Of a stretch of 64,000 bases of DNA, positions 1 through 10,842 are shown piece by piece (position 1 is the stretch's first letter; the number at the start of each line of letters is the position of its first letter). Where the stretch lies: NCBI RefSeq assembly GCF_027579695.1, contig NC_083583.1:5643705-5707704 (forward strand), in the 5' to 3' direction. Origin of the DNA: Neoarius graeffei (lineage: Eukaryota; Chordata; Actinopteri; Siluriformes; Ariidae). The notes under the pieces were generated by a model. It was not told the origin of the DNA. It saw only the letters and a list, made by a program, of their open reading frames with translations, and did no database searches. The translations under genes and the position numbers were made by a program.

Positions 1-1467
1 CAGTTGCAGGCCGAGTTTTCGGATGTGTTCTCGCCCCTGCCCGGTCGCACCAATCTCATAGAACACCACATAGAGACGCCCCCGGGGGTGGTAGTGCGTA
101 GCCGTCCTTATAGATTACCCGAACACAAAAAAAAGGTGGTTCGGGAAGAACTTCAGGCCATGCTCGAAATGGGCATTGTCGAGGAGTCCCACAGTGACTG
201 GAGCAGCCCGGTGGTCTTGGTTCCCAAGGCCGACGGCTCGGTCCGGTTCTGTGTGGACTATAGAAAAGTCAACGCGGTGTCTAAATTTGACGCGTACCCA
301 ATGCCTCGTATTGATGAGCTGCTCGATCGACTAGGCACGGCTCGCTTTTACTCGACACTGGATTTGACGAAGGGATATTGGCAGATCCCCTTGACTCCAT
401 TATCCCGGGAAAAAACGGCCTTTTCCACACCGTTCGGCTTACACCAGTTCGTCACACTTCCATTTGGGCTGTTTGGGGCGCCCGCTACGTTTCAGCGGCT
501 GATGGACCGGGTCCTCCGGCCCCACGCCACCTATGCGGCCGCTTACTTGGATGACATCATCATTTATAGTAATGACTGGCAGCGGCACCTGCAACACCTG
601 AGGGCCGTCCTTAGGTCGCTGAGGCGGGCGGGGCTCACTGCCAACCCGAAGAAGTGTGCGATTGGGCGGGTGGAAGTACGGTATCTGGGCTTCCACTTGG
701 GTAACGGGCAGGTGCGTCCCCAAATTAATAAGACGGCAGCAATTGCGGCCTGCCCGAGGCCCAAGACCAAAAAGGGGGTGAGACAGTTCCTGGGGCTGGC
801 TGGCTATTATCGTAGGTTTATACCTAATTATTCGGACGTCACCAGCCCGCTGACTGACCTCACTAAAAAGGGGGCGCCAGATCCGGTCCAGTGGACGGAG
901 CAGTGCCAGCGGGCTTTCTCTGAGGTAAAGGCTGCACTGTGTGGGGGGCCACTGTTACACTCCCCTGACTTCTCTCTCCCTTTTTTGTTACAGACGGATG
1001 CGTCGGACAGAGGGCTGGGGGCCGTTTTGTCCCAGCAGGTGGGGGGAGAGGATCGCCCAGTATTATACATCAGCCGGAAGCTGTCGGTGCGTGAGGGGCG
1101 CTACAGCACTATCGAAAAAGAGTGTCTGGCGATCAAGTGGGCAGTCCTCGCCCTCCGTTACTACCTGCTGGGGCGCTCTTTCACCCTCTGTTCGGACCAC
1201 GCGCCCCTCCAGTGGCTCCACCGCATGAAGGATGCCAACGCGCGGATCACCCGTTGGTATCTAGCGCTCCAACCTTTCAACTTCAAGGTGGTCCACAGGC
1301 CGGGGGCGCAGATGGTCGTTGCGGACTTCCTCTCCCGTCAAGGGGGGGGGGGGAGTCGGCTGCGGGCCGGACGGGCGCCCGGCCTGAGTCGGGCGGTGGG
1401 GGTATGTGGCAGCGGGGGCGTGGTCAAGCGCCGGTCTGTGACAGGAGGGCGGAGTTGGGGAAGGTAA
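1..1467 (+). CDS. Gypsy pol fragment: reverse transcriptase and RNase H
   Basis: The frame is open from base 1 to the stop at 1465-1467, so it is partial at the 5' side; the first in-frame TTG at 4 is not a real start. Counting from that codon, the RT domain covers about residues 20-200. It includes the substrate-binding DLTKGYWQIPL block and the catalytic YLDD motif at residues 181-184 (bases 544-555). A connection with the LGLAGYYRRFIPNYS block follows, then RNase H at about 325-445 with DASDRGLGAVL, EKECLAI and the final ADFLSR block. The tail beyond about base 1350 is G-rich and runs into the LTR, so it may not be functional protein. No stop interrupts the visible domains, which suggests a fairly young copy. 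Function is inferred from family motifs. Confidence 0.85.
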   Translation, partial: QLQAEFSDVFSPLPGRTNLIEHHIETPPGVVVRSRPYRLPEHKKKVVREELQAMLEMGIVEESHSDWSSPVVLVPKADGSVRFCVDYRKVNAVSKFDAYPMPRIDELLDRLGTARFYSTLDLTKGYWQIPLTPLSREKTAFSTPFGLHQFVTLPFGLFGAPATFQRLMDRVLRPHATYAAAYLDDIIIYSNDWQRHLQHLRAVLRSLRRAGLTANPKKCAIGRVEVRYLGFHLGNGQVRPQINKTAAIAACPRPKTKKGVRQFLGLAGYYRRFIPNYSDVTSPLTDLTKKGAPDPVQWTEQCQRAFSEVKAALCGGPLLHSPDFSLPFLLQTDASDRGLGAVLSQQVGGEDRPVLYISRKLSVREGRYSTIEKECLAIKWAVLALRYYLLGRSFTLCSDHAPLQWLHRMKDANARITRWYLALQPFNFKVVHRPGAQMVVADFLSRQGGGGSRLRAGRAPGLSRAVGVCGSGGVVKRRSVTGGRSWGR

Positions 1468-1713
1468 GTGGCAGAATCGCTTCACCTGAGTGTGATTAAT
1501 CTATGTTTTGTGTGTGTTCTCCCCAGTAAACCGGGCTATTTAAGGAGGGAGAGCGAGAGCAGAGGAGCTCTACAACCCGAGCACCGGAATGTGTGTGTGT
1601 GTGACTGAGAGAGAAAACCGCTTCCGCTGAAAAGTGCGAATAAAAGAGTTTTGCGAACTCAGTCTCTGTCCTGCCGTCCTCTGTGCTCCACCCACATCCA
1701 GCGAACATTTACA
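1405..1713 (+). repeat. 3' LTR of the Gypsy element (about 309 bp)
   Basis: The LTR begins TGTGGCAG just after a purine-rich tract and ends in TTTACA, the usual TG...CA form. It holds a TATTTAAGG promoter-like box near 1537 and AATAAA near 1639. The right edge is fixed by the abrupt return of Tc1 transposase coding sequence at 1714. The 5' LTR is outside the window, so neither LTR identity nor target duplication can be checked. Confidence 0.65.
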
Positions 1714-2125
1714 GATGTTTTTTAGCAAAGTCCAATCTAGCCTTTTTATTCTTGAGGCTTATGAGTGGCTTGCACCGTGCAGTGAACCCTCTGTATTTAC
1801 TTTCATGCAGTCTTCTCTTTATGGTAGATTTGGATATTGATACGCCTACCTCCTGGAGAGTGTTGTTCACTTGGTTGGCTGTTGTGAAGGGGTTTCTCTT
1901 CACCATGGAAATTATTCTGCGATCATCCACCACTGTTGACTTCTGTGAGTGTCCAGGTCTTTTTGCATTGATGAGTTCACCAGTGCTTTCTTTATTTCTC
2001 AGGATGTACCAGACTGTAGAGTTTGCCACTCCTAATATCTTAGCAATTTCTCGGATGGGTTTTTTCTGTTTTCGTAGCTTAAGGATGGCTTGTTTCACCT
2101 GCATGGAGAGCTCCTTTGACCGCAT
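1712..2125 (-). pseudogene. Tc1 transposase, N-terminal fragment
   Basis: The start is taken at the ATG at 2125-2123 (MRSKELSMQV); an upstream GTG extends the frame without family support. About 138 residues remain. There is a first helix-turn-helix (KQKKPIREIAKILGVANSTV), a GRPR-like linker region, and a second helix-turn-helix of the paired-like DNA-binding domain (TTANQVNNTLQEVGVSISKST). The protein breaks after FAKKHL, where the LTR begins, so the DDE catalytic domain is missing. In an intact element it would bind the inverted repeats and catalyse cut-and-paste movement. Confidence 0.85.
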
Positions 2126-2481
2126 GTTTTCTTCACAGCAAAATCTTCCAAATGCAAGCACCACACCTCAAATCAACTCGAGGCCTTTTATTTGCTTAAT
2201 TGAGAATGACATAACAAAGGAATTGCCCACACCTGCCCATGAAATAGCCTTTGAGTCAATTGTCCAATTACTTTTGGTCCCTTTAAAAACAGGGTAGCAC
2301 ATGTTAAGGAGCTGAAACTCCTAAACCCTTCATCCAATTTTAACGTGGATACCCTCAAATGAAAGCTGAAAGTCTGGACTTTATGTCCATGTCCATTATA
2401 TAACTATAACTTGACTATGTTTCAGTAAACAGGTGAAAAACAAAATTTGTGTCAGTGTCCAAATATATATAGACCTAACTG
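1714..2481 (-). mobile_element. Tc1-like transposon, 5' half, cut by the Gypsy insertion
   Basis: The transposase N-terminus reads leftward. To its right the untranslated region ends in a terminal inverted repeat that closes ...GACCTAACTG, followed by TA at 2482-2483, the usual Tc1/mariner target duplication. That end resembles the CAGTTAGGTC-type termini common in fish Tc1 elements. The other half should lie left of the Gypsy element, outside the window. Confidence 0.8.
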
Positions 2482-2483
2482 TA

Positions 2484-2918
2484 CGTCATGCATCACATGG
2501 TGGGCTTTCCCCGTTCACACAAGGCATTGTGGGATACAAATTTGAAACAGGAGAGAAAAATGGAGGACGTGAGTGTGCGAAAGAAAAGTGAAAGAGCGAC
2601 TACAGTAACAGAAAGCGAGAAGAAAAGCCATGATGTTATATACGAAGGAAAGGAAACACAGGACCAAACTAATAAATATGGGCGCTCAGCGAGCACCTCG
2701 GTGTGATCAGCTGTTTGTTTAGCAACAGAATGATGGAACTGTCAGTGCACGCTCAAAGGGAAACCTGTAGATGGCAGCAATGCGACACTGTGGATGCCAG
2801 CTGCTGTAAAACCCAAAAGAAGAAGGTAAACCTTTTTTTTCCCCAAAACTTTATTTAGAACATATAGGTACAAACAAGGCACTTCAAAGTCACATACAGT
2901 TCCTTCTTCTGGTTGAGC
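2484..2918. other. Stretch without a recognised gene
   Basis: No convincing coding sequence is seen. The 72-codon ORF at 2488-2706 is lysine- and glutamate-rich and matches nothing I recognise. The 2740-2830 segment resembles anonymous fish repeat sequence, but I cannot name it. Confidence 0.4.
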
Positions 2919-2933
2919 AAAATAAACATAATA

Positions 2934-3275
2934 TCATCGCTAGCCGCTTTATCCTGTTCTACAGGGTCACAGGCAAGCTGGAGCCTATCCCAGCTGACTA
3001 CGGGCAAAAGGCGGGGTACACCCTGGACAAGTCACCAGGTCATCACAGGGCTGACACATAGACACAGACAACCATTCACACTCACATCTACGGTCAATTT
3101 AGAGTCACCAGTTAACCTAACCTGCATGTCTTTGGGGGAAACCGGAGCACCCGGAGGAAACCCACGTGGACAACATGCAAACTCCGCACAGAAAGGCCCT
3201 CGCCGGCCTCGGGGCTCAAACCCGGACCTTCTTGCTGTGAGGCAACAGCGCTAACCACTACACCACCGTGCTGCC
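2934..3275 (-). mobile_element. Mermaid/AFC-type tRNA-derived SINE
   Basis: The tRNA-like head, with A-box-like and B-box-like sequence (GGTGTAGTGGTTAGCGC and GGTTTGAGCC), lies at the right end. The conserved body, with the PuACATGCAGGTTAGGTTAACTGGTGAC-type stretch, follows leftward. A 15-bp target duplication AAAATAAACATAATA flanks it at 2919-2933 and 3276-3290. The apparent proteins from this body are artefacts of the repeat. Confidence 0.9.
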
Positions 3276-4357
3276 AAAATAAACATAATAATAAGATAAA
3301 GTAAAATAAAGAATAAACATAAAATATAAAGGGCTTTCTCATATTAACTTAAAGGTATCAAGTACTGAAAACAATTTAAGGGCTTTTTTAATCATTAATC
3401 AGTTTGAATGACTTAGTTAGGACCTTAAGCTCATTCTTCCACCTAATCAGACAGGGTTTTGTTTTAAAATACCTGCATTTATGTTGAAAGAATTTTCCAA
3501 GTATTAATAAAACATTAACAACAAACTCTAGATTTCTATGATCAGTAAACACCAAATTTGACCATGTTTACAGTCAGAGGTGACAAATCAGTGTTTCTGG
3601 ACTGCAGCCAGCTTTGCATATCGTTCCAAAAAGGTTGTACTAAGTCGCAATTAAAAAATACAAGTTCCAGATCCTCAATTTCTTTCTCACAGAATACACA
3701 ATTATTTCCATCAAAATTAAATCTTAATCTTAGGAATTCGTTTGTTGTAGAGATTTCATTTAAAATTTTTAAAATTTACTTCTTTAATTTTAGGGGGAAG
3801 AGGAAATGACAAATAATTTTTTCTTATTTTCTTTACCTCTTCAACTTTGAATCCTTTGAGAATATGAGATCTTCTGATTGGATTGGGATGACGTTCCTGC
3901 ATCAGCATGGATCTGACAACCTTGTTGGAACATTTATAGTCACAGAAATCAACACCCTCAATGCAAAGCTGTCTTAGTCACAGAGAGACTTTTGAATAAA
4001 CAATGTCTTCTTTGACCTTTGACCTCAGAGAAAGTGGTCTGACTTTTATCATCTTATTATACAGTTTAACTGTACATTTGGATTGAAATCTCTGACAAAA
4101 TTCTCTATGTTGTAATACATTTCCATTGTCGTCCAAGAAATGAGTGACTGCCCAAATCCCTTTCAATCCCAATTCTTCAAAATACAAAGATTTTCTGCCA
4201 AGTAATATGTATCTGTTATTCCGCATTGGTGTATTATGTGGCGTGAAGTTATGTTTATAGATTAGCTTCCAATAGAGTAACACTTACTGATGAAAATTAG
4301 AAAGTTTACCTGGTACTCACTTAATGTCAAAATCACATCGAAGAAAGAAGTCTATTC

Positions 4358-5960
4358 AAGTCAATTCAAGTTTATTTGTATATGGAACCAACTGCCAGAG
4401 GACATCAAAAATGCTCCTGCTGTTGGCAGCTTCAAATCTAGACTAAAGACCAAGCTGTTTTCAGATGCTTTCTGCTAAATGATTAATATTGCCATCTCTA
4501 CATGTTTTAAACTCTTTACTTTTACAGTCTCTCCATGTTTTAAATTTTACTTAACTTTTATTCTATTTTATTCTGCTGTTTGTTTGTTTTTTAAACTGAA
4601 CTTTTATCTCATTTTATTATTTTATTTCTACTATTGTTTAATTCTTATTAATTTTCTTCCCCATTTATTCTATGTAATTTTATTTTCTATTGTTTACTGT
4701 TTTGCTTTTACTTCTGTAAAGCACATTGAACTACCACTGTGTATGAAATGTGCTATATAAATAAACTTGCCTTGCCTTGTATAGCACGTTTAACAATAAA
4801 CATTGTTGTAAAGCAGCTTTACAGAATTTGAACGACTTAAAACATGAGCTAATTTTATCCCTAATCTATCCCCAGTGAGCATGCCCGTGGCGACGGTGGC
4901 AAGTTAAAACTCCCTCAGATGACATGAGGAAGAAACCTCGAGAGGAACCAGACTCAAAAGGGAACCCATCCTCATTTGGGCAACAACAGACAGCATGGCT
5001 ATAACATTAACAGTTTTAACATGAGGACAGTTTCGTTGATGTTGTAACTCTTCATTGATGGAAACTTGAGTGCAAAACTGTTCATGACAACTGCAGTCCT
5101 AAAGTTAGCAAGTCAACTGTAGTCCTCAGCCATAAAAGCATTACTGTAAGTGTCCAGAGCGTCCTCCAGGTGTGACTTTCAACTGTCCATATGGGGTCGT
5201 CCTCTACAGGAGCGATGCGATGAGACTCCAACCAGACACAGGGCACCAGGATGGATCAAGCAGGTCCAAGGAGCAGAAGAGGTCAGCATCTCGATCCCAG
5301 GACCGACATGTAACTCAGAGGGACAGATTGGGGGGGGGGGGAGAGAAAACGCAGGTTGTTAGGTATGCCCAATGTCACTTGAATAAGTGTAGGCAACAGG
5401 TGTCAATGTCTAAAAATAACACAAGTATTAAGTCTGTGTGGTAGGCTCGCAGAAACGAGAGTCCTGACATCAGGCATAATACACAACAATGGCATGTTAA
5501 TATGGTTAAAAAATATCATGACCTGCTCTGGCTGGATGCTTGATTGGGTGATGGGAGCACACTCCTCAGCAATGAGACAGTTGGAATTATAGATCAGAGT
5601 GAGTGCAGGCAGATGCAGATGGGACCCTTAGGGCTGGCCAAGACAATTCAGTTGCATTTCACCGGGTCTGGGACATGTGACAGAATGTCAGACGGCCGAT
5701 TCCCTGCAGGCTACGAGAGCCAGTCGAGGTCTCCACCCTCTCCACCAAAAGATTTCCTGTTGACTCCATGTAACTCAGAGGGACAGATTTGGGGGGGGGG
5801 GGGGGGGGGGGGGACAGGTTGCTATGCCCAATGTCACCTGAATAAGTAGGAACAGTATACATATTGCACTGAGTACAAGCAGGGACTCCGGCAACTAACT
5901 ATGACAGCATAACTAAAAGGGGAGAGCTAGAAGGTAACACAGGCATGAGGGAGCCCCAGG
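4358..5960. mobile_element. Anonymous 1.6 kb teleost repeat inserted in the L1-like element
   Basis: It is flanked by AGTCTATTC at 4349-4357 and 5961-5969, a 9-bp target duplication inside the L1-like sequence. It carries the GTGGCGACGGTGGCAAG and GAGGAACCAGACTCAAAAGG stretches that are widespread in fish genomes. No protein is evident. A segment is repeated at about 5308-5395 and 5767-5850, each containing a long G run (about 11 and 24 G). I cannot assign a transposon class. Confidence 0.55.
4383..4776 (+). mobile_element. 3' tail of a LINE
   Basis: It starts with a short C-terminal coding tail (WNQLPEDIKNAPAVGSFKSR, ending at 4478) and continues with an A/T-rich 3' UTR that ends GTGCTATATAAATAAACTTGCC, with a short TTGCC repeat tail. 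The 7-bp duplication TTGTATA at 4376-4382 and 4777-4783 marks it as a 5'-truncated insertion into the surrounding 1.6 kb repeat. Confidence 0.7.
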
Positions 5961-8053
5961 AGTCTATTCCCCCCATTTTCTGAAAAGTTCCATTTGGGAT
6001 AATAAACCAAAAAGAATGCCTATTCCGAATAAATGTTTGTAACCATTTTAATTTTAGAACCCCATTCGTAATATTAAAGTCGATCGCTTTAACACCCTCC
6101 TCTTCATAATTTTTAACCATCTCATTTTTCCTCATGTAATGACGTGTTTCTCCAGATGAAATTAAAGTTGACACTGTTGATTGAGTTAATCATCTTTGCA
6201 GATATAGATAAAGAAAAAGCTGGAGAAATAAATCTAGACAGACCATCCATTTTGGTCAAAAACACTCTACCAGAGATTGTAATATCTCTTTGCAACCACC
6301 AATAGTTGATTTACATTTATCTACATTCTTCCCAAAATTCAAATCCTCAGTTGTTGTTTTATCCTTAGAAATAACTGTACCTAAGTACTTAACCTCTTTC
6401 TTAATCCTAAAATAGTATAATGGTTGCAGGGAATAATCATGTAAAGTTAATATTTCACATTTGTCCACATTCAACTGTCGTCCTGACGCTTTCGAGAATA
6501 TATTTATCAACTGCAAGGCTAAAGGAATTTGAGCTTCATTTTTTAAAAAATAAGGTTGTATCATACGCTAATTGACGGATTATTATTTGACTTCCAACTA
6601 TATTTACGCCTTTAATTTCACTATTTTTGATCAAAATAGATAACATTTCTGCAACCATTATGAATAATAAAGGGGAGGTACCAAATCTTGACCAAGTGCC
6701 ATGCCCAAGAGCAACAGAGCTATAAATTCTGTTATACAACATATCAATATTTCTTCTAAACTTCTCTCCAAATCCATAATGATACAAAGTTTTCAAAATA
6801 AAAAGATGTTCAACAGAATCAAAAGCTTTAAAAAAAATCTAAAAATAAAATAAAACCACCTTCATCAATTAAATCACTGTAATCAAGCAAATCTAAAACC
6901 AACCTAATGTTATTCTGGATGAATCTTCCTTTCACAAAGCCTGATTGTGTCTCACTAATGTTGGATGATAAGCCTCCCTTCAGTCTAGCAGCAACGACCC
7001 CTGAAAGAATTTTGTAATCAGTATTCAGCAGTGTAATTGGTCTCAAGTTATCTAGTATTCTTTTATCTTTACCAGACTTTGGAATGAGCGTAATTACACC
7101 TTGTTTCATGCTAGACGTCAGTTCTTTCTTCTCTATGCACGCTCTTAAAGCTTTAAACAATAAATTTCTTAAATCTTTCCAAAAAATTGGCAGTAAGCCC
7201 ATCGGTGCCTGGCGATTTGTTTGAAGCCATCTTCAAAATAGCTGAGTCTAGTTGCTCAATTTTAATATCAGCTTCACAAAGATCTTTAAAGGATTTCTCG
7301 ATACAAGGGATAAGGTTCTTGATTTTATCAGAACAGTTATCCGTATCTACCGAGGAGTAGTTTGAGGTATAAAACCTCTTTTTCTATATCCCTATGATCT
7401 TTGCTTTCTATACCATTTATCATTAGAGCTGTAGTTGAATTTCTCACTTGTCTGTTCTTCTCTAAATTACTAAAATATGAGGAATTTTTTTCACCTACCT
7501 CGATCCATTTCGCTCGTGATCTTATAAAGGCACCCTGTGCTTTTTCAAGATAAAGGTCATCTAATTTGACTTGTAATGCCATTAACCTATTTTTTTTCTG
7601 TTTCATTTAGTTCAGGTTTACTACAGCACAGACTTATATCCCTAAGTATGTTGCTTTCATACTCTCTTCTTTTCCTGTTAAGATCTTTACTACAACCCCG
7701 ATTCCAAAAAAGTTGGGACAAAGTACAAATTGTAAATAAAAATGGAATGCAATAATTTACAAGTTTCAAAAACTGATATTGTATTCACAATAGAACATAG
7801 ACAACATATCAAATGTTGAAAGTGAGACATTTTGAAATTTCATGCCAAATATTGGCTCATTTGAAATTTCATGACAGCAACACATCTCAAAAAAGTTGGG
7901 ATGGGGCAATAAGAGGCTGGAAAAGTTAAAGGTACAAAAAAGGAACAGCTGGAGGACCAAATTGCAACTCATTAGGTCAATTGGCAATAGGTCATTAACA
8001 TGACTGGGTATAAAAAGAGCATCTTGGAGTGGCAGCGGCTCTCAGAAGTAAAG

Positions 8054-9059
8054 ATGGGAAGAGGCTCACCGATCCCCCTAATTCTGTGCCGACAAATAGT
8101 GGAGCAATATCAGAAAGGAGTTCGACAGTGTAAAATTGCAAAGAGTTTGAACATATCATCATCTACAGTGCATAATATCATCAAAAGATTCACAGAATCT
8201 GGAAGAATCTCTGTGCGTAAGGGTCAAGGCCGGAAAACCATACTGGGTGCCCGTGATCTTTGGGCCCTTAGACGGCACTGCATCACATACAGGCATGCTT
8301 CTGTATTGGAAATCACAAAATGGGCTCAGGAATATTTCCAGAGAACGTTATCTGTGAACACAATTCACCGTGCCATCCACCGTTGCCAGCTAAAACTCTA
8401 TAGTTCAAAGAAGAAGCCGTATCTAAACATGATCCAGAAGCGCAGACGTCTTCTCTGGGCCAAAGCTCATTTAAAATGGACTGTGGCAAAGTGGAAAACT
8501 GTTCTGTGGTCAGACGAATCAAAATTTGAAGTTCTTTATGGAAATCAGGGACACTGTGTCATTCGGACTAAAGAGGAGAAGGACGACCCGAGTTGTTATC
8601 GGTGCTCAGTTCAGAAGCCTGCATCTCTGATGGTATGGGGTTGCATTAGTGCGTGTGGCATGGGCAGCTTACACATCTGGAAAGACACCATCAATGCTGA
8701 AAGGTATATCCAGGTTCTAGAGCAACATATGCTCCCATCCAGACGACGTCTCTCAGGGAAGACCTTGCATTTTCCAACATGACAATGCCAAACCACGTAC
8801 TGCATCAATTACAGCATCATGGCTGCGTAGAAGAAGGGTCCGGGTACTGAACTGGCCAGCCTGCAGTCCAGATCTTTCACCCATAGAAAACATTTGGTGC
8901 ATCATAAAATGGAAGATACGACAAAAAAGACCTAAGACAGTTGAGCAACTAGAATCCTACATTAGACAAGAATGGGTTAACATTGAGCAACTTGTCTCCT
9001 CAGTCCCCAGATGTTTACAGCCTGTTGTAAAGAGAAAAGGGGATGTCTCACAGTGGTAA
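8054..9059 (+). pseudogene. Tc1-family DD34E transposase, frameshifted
   Basis: The start is taken at ATG 8054 (MGRGSPIP). A helix-turn-helix pair ([20 protein letters not shown], then [18 protein letters not shown]) precedes the catalytic domain. The first catalytic D is in [13 protein letters not shown] near 8510. The first frame then runs out at 8782; comparison with the second copy in this window places the frameshift near 8755, before the QHDNAKPHT block. The second D and the E ([11 protein letters not shown]) follow in another frame, ending at the TAA at 9057-9059. About 335 codons is normal for the family. Confidence 0.85.
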
Positions 9060-9093
9060 ACATGGCCTTGTCCCAACTTTTTTGAGATGTGTT

Positions 9094-9455
9094 CATCTCA
9101 TTCTCATCTCATTATCTCTAGCCACTTTATCCTGTTCTACAGGGTCGCAGGCAAGCTGGAGCCTATCCCAGCTGACTAAGGGCAAAAGGCAGGGTACACC
9201 CTGGACAAGTCGCCAGGTCATCACATGGCTGACACATAGACACAGACAACCATTCACACTCACGGTCAATTTAGAGTCACCAGTTAACCTAACCTGCATG
9301 TCTTTGGACTGTGGGGGAAACCGGAGCACCCGGAGGAAACCCACGCAGACAACATGCAAACTCCACACAGAAAGGCCCTCGCCGGCCACAGGGCTCGAAC
9401 CCGGACTTTCTTGCTGTGAGGCGACAGCGCTAACCACTACACCACTGTGCCGCCT
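9094..9455 (-). mobile_element. Mermaid/AFC-type SINE inside Tc1 copy A
   Basis: It has the same SINE family body, head at the right. A 10-bp target duplication GAGATGTGTT is at 9084-9093 and 9456-9465, within the 3' untranslated part of the Tc1 element. The left end carries CATCTCATT repeats, the complement of the ATGAG tail. Confidence 0.92.
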
Positions 9456-9653
9456 GAGATGTGTTGTTGTCATGAAATTTAAAATCACCTAATTTTTCTC
9501 TTTAAATGATACATTTTCTCAGTTTAAACATTTGATGTGTCATCTATGTTCTATTCTGAATAAAATATAGAATTTTGAAACTTCCGCATCATTGCATTCC
9601 GTTTTTATTTACAATTTGTACTTTGTCCCAACTCTTTTGGAATCAGGGTTGTA

Positions 9654-9862
9654 TAAACTTACCCTTTATGAAATGATCTGCACATACTCGTACACATTTG
9701 TAGCTGGTCTCTTTTATGATAACAGATTTGTCTCTGTTGTCTACGGGTTAGATCTTCCATTTGGGGTCTTTCTTACATTTTAACAGCAGGTAAACTAAAC
9801 AATCTGACTCCAGCCTGAGCAGAATTGTTCGAGCAGCCGATAACTGCGCAAATTTGCAGCAT
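9654..9862 (-). pseudogene. THAP zinc-finger domain remnant
   Basis: Reading leftward from ATG 9862, the first frame gives MLQICAVIGCSNN with the C-x4-C pair and then VRLFSLPAVK, the hydrophobic-FxxP block typical of THAP domains. A one-base frame change near 9785 leads to KKDPKWKI and, after one stop, to YKCVRVCADHFIKG, which supplies the C-x2-H pair and the HF block. A splice-donor-like GGTAAGT follows at the Tc1 edge. THAP domains bind DNA and occur both in host factors and in P-element-type transposases. With a frameshift and a stop this copy is dead; whether it was a gene or a transposon is unknown. Confidence 0.7.
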
Positions 9863-10131
9863 TTCATATTAAGGTACTTGTTGCTACACATGTGGACACC
9901 ACTAAATCAGAGAGGGTCATGGGACATGTGACGTCATGTGCAAACGGTCTATACATATGGCTTGCAGAAAAAGGACGAACTGTTAAGATATATTTGACCA
10001 ATTTCATAGAAACATTTATTTTCACAAAAATTCCAAAAAAAAAAAAAATTCAGGTTTTCTGACGTAATTCTGTTACCAACCTTCTTTTGTTCATAAATTT
10101 TTCCATGTACGTACTGATTTAGACTAACATG
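9863..10131. other. Spacer upstream of the THAP remnant
   Basis: No gene is seen. A TGACGTCA-like box (GTGACGTCATG, about 9930-9940) lies about 70 bp upstream of the THAP start and could be a relic of its promoter. Poly-A and A/T-rich sequence fills the rest. Confidence 0.3.
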
Positions 10132-10142
10132 GGTTTTTTTCT

Positions 10143-10463
10143 TGGGTGGCATGGTGGTGTAAGTGGTTAGCACTGTTGCCTCACAGCAAGAAGGTCCTGG
10201 GTTTGCGGCCGGCGAGGGCCTTTCTCTGTGGAGTTTGCATGCTCTCTTCTCTGGGTGCTCTGGTTTCCTCCAAAGACATGCAGGTTAGGATAACTGGTGG
10301 CTCTAATTTGAGTGTGAATGGTTGTTTGTCTCTGTGTGTCAGTCCTGCGATGATCTGGCGACTTGTCCAGGATGTACCCCGTCTCTCACCCACAGTCAGC
10401 TGGGATAGGTTCCAGCTTGCCTATGACCCTGTAGAACAGGATAAGCGGCTACAGATAATGGAT
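10143..10463 (+). mobile_element. Mermaid/AFC-type SINE
   Basis: The head is at the left (GGTGGCATGGTGG...). An 11-bp duplication GGTTTTTTTCT is at 10132-10142 and 10464-10474. It is more diverged from the other copies here, so probably older. Confidence 0.9.
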
Positions 10464-10474
10464 GGTTTTTTTCT

Positions 10475-10832
10475 CAAGATAGTTAGGAGTTAGCAGTACT
10501 CCATATCAGCTTCAATTATTGCCATCTTCTGGTGCACAACAACTACAAATTTTGCCTAATTTTGATGCATATGTAATTCCATTACCAAAGAATCGCCCTA
10601 ATACTATTGTTAGGCTTTGAGATTGAGAACAGGTTTATATTTAATCAGAAAATCTATCAATAATTATGCCTATGCAGTATTTCTTTGCCTCTGTAATGAT
10701 AATTTATAATGAGCTCTTGTATTATAAAGGACTATCCTCCATAAAGCCCTGTGTAAGATACATGTAGCCTCGAAGGAAATATTAGACGCCCTGCTTATCT
10801 GAGAAAGATAAGACCTTTTTCATGTGAAACTT
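10475..10832. other. Spacer, nothing recognised
   Basis: A/T-rich sequence without a supported ORF, repeat boundary or RNA gene. Confidence 0.4.
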
Positions 10833-10842
10833 GTCATTCTGG

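Larger units (their letters stand above)
1..1713 (+). mobile_element. Ty3/Gypsy LTR retrotransposon, 3' part (Gmr1-like domain order)
   Basis: This is the 3' end of an LTR retrotransposon whose 5' part lies outside the window. Reverse transcriptase and RNase H are followed directly by a G-rich polypurine-like tract (about 1391-1404) and an LTR, with no integrase between them. Most Ty3/Gypsy elements carry integrase after RNase H. The Gmr1 group of deuterostome elements has integrase upstream of RT, which would explain the order seen here, but a deletion is the alternative. The right end lies inside a Tc1 transposase reading frame, so the element is a secondary insertion. Confidence 0.75.
3291..7690 (-). 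mobile_element. Degenerate L1-like LINE (two segments, 5'-truncated)
   Basis: Fragments of an ORF2 polyprotein read leftward in broken frames. About 7690-7340 holds a linker region. 7202-6828 holds early RT motifs (GVITLIPKSGKDKR, LRPITLLNTDYKI, SGFVKGRFIQNN). 6796-6536 holds the catalytic RT region, where the expected DD pair reads AYDTTLF, so the active site is lost. 6564-5899 is the thumb and onward. 4283-3978 and 3700-3560 hold the C-terminal part with a cysteine motif (CVFCEKEIEDLE). A 1.6 kb repeat at 4358-5960 splits it. Many stops and frameshifts make it long dead. Confidence 0.75.
7693..9651 (+). mobile_element. Tc1-like transposon, copy A (contains a SINE)
   Basis: Inverted repeats start CAACCCCGATTCC at the left and end in the complement at the right, with TA at 7691-7692 and 9652-9653. 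The same family is present again at 26028-29641. A SINE sits between the transposase stop and the right inverted repeat. The transposase reads rightward but is frameshifted, so the copy is inactive. Confidence 0.9.

Noticed and set aside
9093..9492. Repeated open frames of 90-160 codons with a shared CMSLDCGGNRSTRR-type sequence, seen at each SINE
   Set aside because: They are translations of the SINE body on either strand, not genes.
10146..10220. tRNA-like box A and box B sequence (also in the other SINEs)
   Set aside because: These are SINE heads; the cloverleaf is not complete, and copies carry SINE bodies and target duplications.
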